Shown here piece after piece: positions 17,119 to 18,750 of a stretch of DNA of 18,750 nucleotides. The DNA is from an uncultured Bacteroidales bacterium (GTDB lineage Bacteria; Bacteroidota; Bacteroidia; Bacteroidales; P3): assembly GCA_937884485.1 (NCBI GenBank), contig CALGCG010000123.1, positions 1 to 18,750 on the forward strand, written 5' to 3'. The position numbers and the translations under genes are program-made. Below the pieces are notes generated by a model that was not told the origin of the DNA, ran no database searches, and saw nothing but the letters and a program-made list of their open reading frames with translations. The number at the start of each line of letters is the position of its first letter. The stretch's first letter is position 1.

Positions 17119-18624
17119 ATGCCCGACCAACCTCAGTGCCAGACACTGGCCACGCTCTTCCAGCAGTGGTCCGGCGTCCCCTGTGCCCAAATCCTCGCCC
17201 TCGGCGCCCAAGGCTCCTCCCGCCGCTACTACCGCCTGACGGCGCAACAAGGCAACGCCGGCTGCCTGCCCGCGAACGATGGAACGCCGGATGCCAGCCT
17301 GCGAACCCTCTCCGCCATCGGCACCGTCGGCGACGACCTCCGCGAAAACCGCGCCTTCTTCGCCCTCGACCGCCACCTCCGCGCCAAAGGCATCCACGTC
17401 CCCGAACTCTACGCCGTCTCCAGCGATGAGCGCTGCTACCTACAGCAGGACCTCGGCGACCTCTCCCTCTACGGACTCCTCCACGAAAAACAGCGGCAGG
17501 GTGGGGGATTCGACACCCAGATGCTCGCCCTCTACAAACAGGCCCTCGCCGACCTCGCCGCCATACAGCAGGCCGGCGCCGACTTCGACTTCTCCTTCTC
17601 CTACCCACGCCCCGACTTCGACCGCCAGTCCATCCTCTGGGACCTCAACTACTTCAAATACCACTACCTCAAGCTCGCCCACGTCCCCTTCGACGAGCAG
17701 CTCCTCGAGGACGACTTCCAGCACCTCGCCGACCGCCTCCTACAGGCCGACACCCGCTACCTCCTCTACCGCGACTTCAACCCCCGCAACATCATGGTGG
17801 TGGAACGTGTGAATGCGTTATTATACTACATCGACTTCCAGGGCGCCCGGCGGGGTGCCGCCCAGTACGACGTCGCCTCCATCCTCTACAGCGCCAAATC
17901 CAACCTCCCCGAACCCGTCCGTCGCGAACTGCTGGACCACTACCTGCGCGTCCGCGCCATCAGCGGCGACCAGCGCCGCCAGTGGCTCCTCCACTTCTGG
18001 ACCTACCTCCTCCTGCGCATCCTCCAAACCCTCGGCGCCTACGGCTACCGCGGCATCTTCGAACGCAAGGACTACTTCCTCCAGTCCATACCCCTGGCAC
18101 TCCACAACCTGCGCCGCCTCGCCGAGGACCACCCCGAAACCTTCGACGGCCTCCCTCACCTCAAACAAATCCTCTCACGGCTCCAACCCCCCGTCTCCAA
18201 CCCCCAACCGCCCACCTCTCCCGACCTCCCGCTCACCGTCACCGTCCTCAGCTTCAGCTACAAACAGGGACTCCCCGACGACCCCTCCGGCAACGGCGGC
18301 GGCTTCGTCTTCGACTGCCGCGCTCTCCCCAACCCCGGACGCTACCCCGAGTACAAGGCCTATACAGGCAAAGACCTCCCCGTCATCCAGTTCCTCCAGA
18401 ACGAAGAACCCGTCCGCCGCTTCCTCGGCAACGCACAAAAACTCGTCGCACAAAGCGTCGACAAATACCTCGAGCGGCATTTCGCCAACCTCCAGCTCGC
18501 CTTCGGATGCACCGGCGGGCAGCACCGCTCCGTCTACTGTGCCGAACAGATGGCGCAGTGGCTTGCCGACACCTACCCCGACATCCGCGTCAACCTCCGC
18601 CACCGCGAGCAGCACCGTCCGTAG
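17119..18624 (+). CDS. Aminoglycoside-phosphotransferase-like kinase fused to RapZ C-terminal domain
   Basis: A 501-residue two-domain protein. Residues about 15-350 form an APH-type kinase: GSSRRYYRL (32-40) as the nucleotide loop region, ENRAFFALDRHL (76-87), QQDLGDLSLYGLL (109-121), the catalytic loop YRDFNPRN (217-224) with Asp219 and Asn224, and IDFQGARRG (238-246) with metal-binding Asp239. After a Pro-rich linker (about 354-370), residues 372-498 match the RapZ C-terminal domain: VTVLSFSYKQGLP, VFDCRALPNPG, YTGKD and FGCTGGQHRSV (462-472). Known relatives are AmgK (phosphorylates MurNAc/GlcNAc at C1) and RapZ (senses GlcN6P). A role in amino-sugar recycling is inference. The frame is open upstream to 17023, but that part overlaps the bactofilin gene; ATG 17119 fits homology. 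Residues about 45-62 are an in-frame repeat insertion. Confidence 0.9.
   Translation: MPDQPQCQTLATLFQQWSGVPCAQILALGAQGSSRRYYRLTAQQGNAGCLPANDGTPDASLRTLSAIGTVGDDLRENRAFFALDRHLRAKGIHVPELYAVSSDERCYLQQDLGDLSLYGLLHEKQRQGGGFDTQMLALYKQALADLAAIQQAGADFDFSFSYPRPDFDRQSILWDLNYFKYHYLKLAHVPFDEQLLEDDFQHLADRLLQADTRYLLYRDFNPRNIMVVERVNALLYYIDFQGARRGAAQYDVASILYSAKSNLPEPVRRELLDHYLRVRAISGDQRRQWLLHFWTYLLLRILQTLGAYGYRGIFERKDYFLQSIPLALHNLRRLAEDHPETFDGLPHLKQILSRLQPPVSNPQPPTSPDLPLTVTVLSFSYKQGLPDDPSGNGGGFVFDCRALPNPGRYPEYKAYTGKDLPVIQFLQNEEPVRRFLGNAQKLVAQSVDKYLERHFANLQLAFGCTGGQHRSVYCAEQMAQWLADTYPDIRVNLRHREQHRP
17251..17306 (+). repeat. REP-like repeat pair inside the kinase-RapZ coding sequence
   Basis: Two 24-nt copies, 17254-17277 and 17283-17306, both begin AACGCCGG and end GCGAAC. 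They are identical at 21 of 24 positions and spaced 29 nt apart. With the preceding GGC or TGG they match the frame of the intergenic hairpin at 16621-16644. They encode roughly residues 46-62 (NAGCLPANDGTPDASLR), which fall between two conserved kinase strands and look like an insertion that kept the reading frame. Confidence 0.75.
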
Positions 18625-18650
18625 CCAATACGCCCCGAACAGGGACCCAA

Positions 18651-18750
18651 TTCGCCCCTTCTCATATAGTTTACATATACTTCTTATATAGTTCCTATAT
18701 AGTTCTTATATACTGTATATAGGAACTATATAAGAACTATATGAGAACGA
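18651..18750. repeat. Large palindromic element with iterated 11-bp units, copy 2 (cut by window edge)
   Basis: TTCGCCCCTTCT (18651-18662) corresponds to the inner arm of copy 1 (one mismatch). It is followed by ATAT and the 11-bp units starting 18668, 18679, 18690 and 18701 (consensus AGTTCTTATAT), then a 5-bp centre ACTGT (18712-18716), then inverted units starting 18717, 18728 and 18739. The last, ATATGAGAACG, parallels the variant ATATGTGAACG at 5402. The remaining right arm lies outside the window. It starts 26 nt after the stop codon of the kinase-RapZ gene. Confidence 0.9.

Overview
The window looks like chromosomal DNA of a GC-rich member of the Bacteroidota, most likely order Bacteroidales. 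The support is: promoters of the Bacteroidota type (TTTG, about 19-21 nt, TAnnTTTG) before atpD and hppA; a PorW/SprE-family lipoprotein, a T9SS-associated family restricted to this phylum; DUF4369-TlpA, DUF4199 and lipocalin-like lipoproteins typical of the group; an ATP synthase operon that seems to begin with atpD; and start codons preceded by A-rich stretches rather than Shine-Dalgarno sequences. No rRNA, tRNA, CRISPR array, insertion sequence or phage gene was seen.

Left part (1-5179, all minus strand): the 5' two thirds of atpD, cut by the window edge, with a clear promoter embedded in a perfect 12-bp inverted repeat; a lipoprotein TlpA-type thiol-disulfide oxidoreductase; tandem intrinsic terminators; and an 804-residue membrane pyrophosphatase (hppA) that resembles the divergent K+-independent, Na+-regulated H+-PPase subfamily. 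A divergent intergenic region (5180-5569) carries the hppA promoter, a large palindrome built of 11-bp iterated units, and a -7 element for pyrE.

Right part (5570-18624, all plus strand): a closely spaced run of eleven genes, with gaps from a 4-nt overlap to 91 nt. In order they are pyrE, a secreted SUMF1-fold protein without the full catalytic cysteine pair, hpt, a small lipocalin-like lipoprotein, a 1058-residue AsmA-family protein, a DUF4199 membrane protein, a family 2 glycosyltransferase, ychF, a PorW/SprE-family lipoprotein, a bactofilin, and a sugar-kinase-like (APH fold) protein fused to a RapZ-type C-terminal domain. The window ends inside a second copy of the 11-bp palindromic element.

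Themes: PyrE (in its biosynthetic direction) and Hpt release pyrophosphate, and the divergently transcribed HppA can recover its energy next to the ATP synthase operon. The 3' half is about the cell envelope (AsmA, GT2, PorW, bactofilin, and possibly amino-sugar recycling by the kinase-RapZ fusion). The most unusual DNA-level signal is the abundance of short iterated or palindromic repeats: two copies of a large 11-bp-unit palindrome, a REP-like GC-rich element that also occurs in frame inside a gene, and simple repeats that form a signal peptide, interdomain linkers and start-codon regions. No clearly new multi-gene system was identified; the repeat families and the kinase-RapZ fusion are the best leads.
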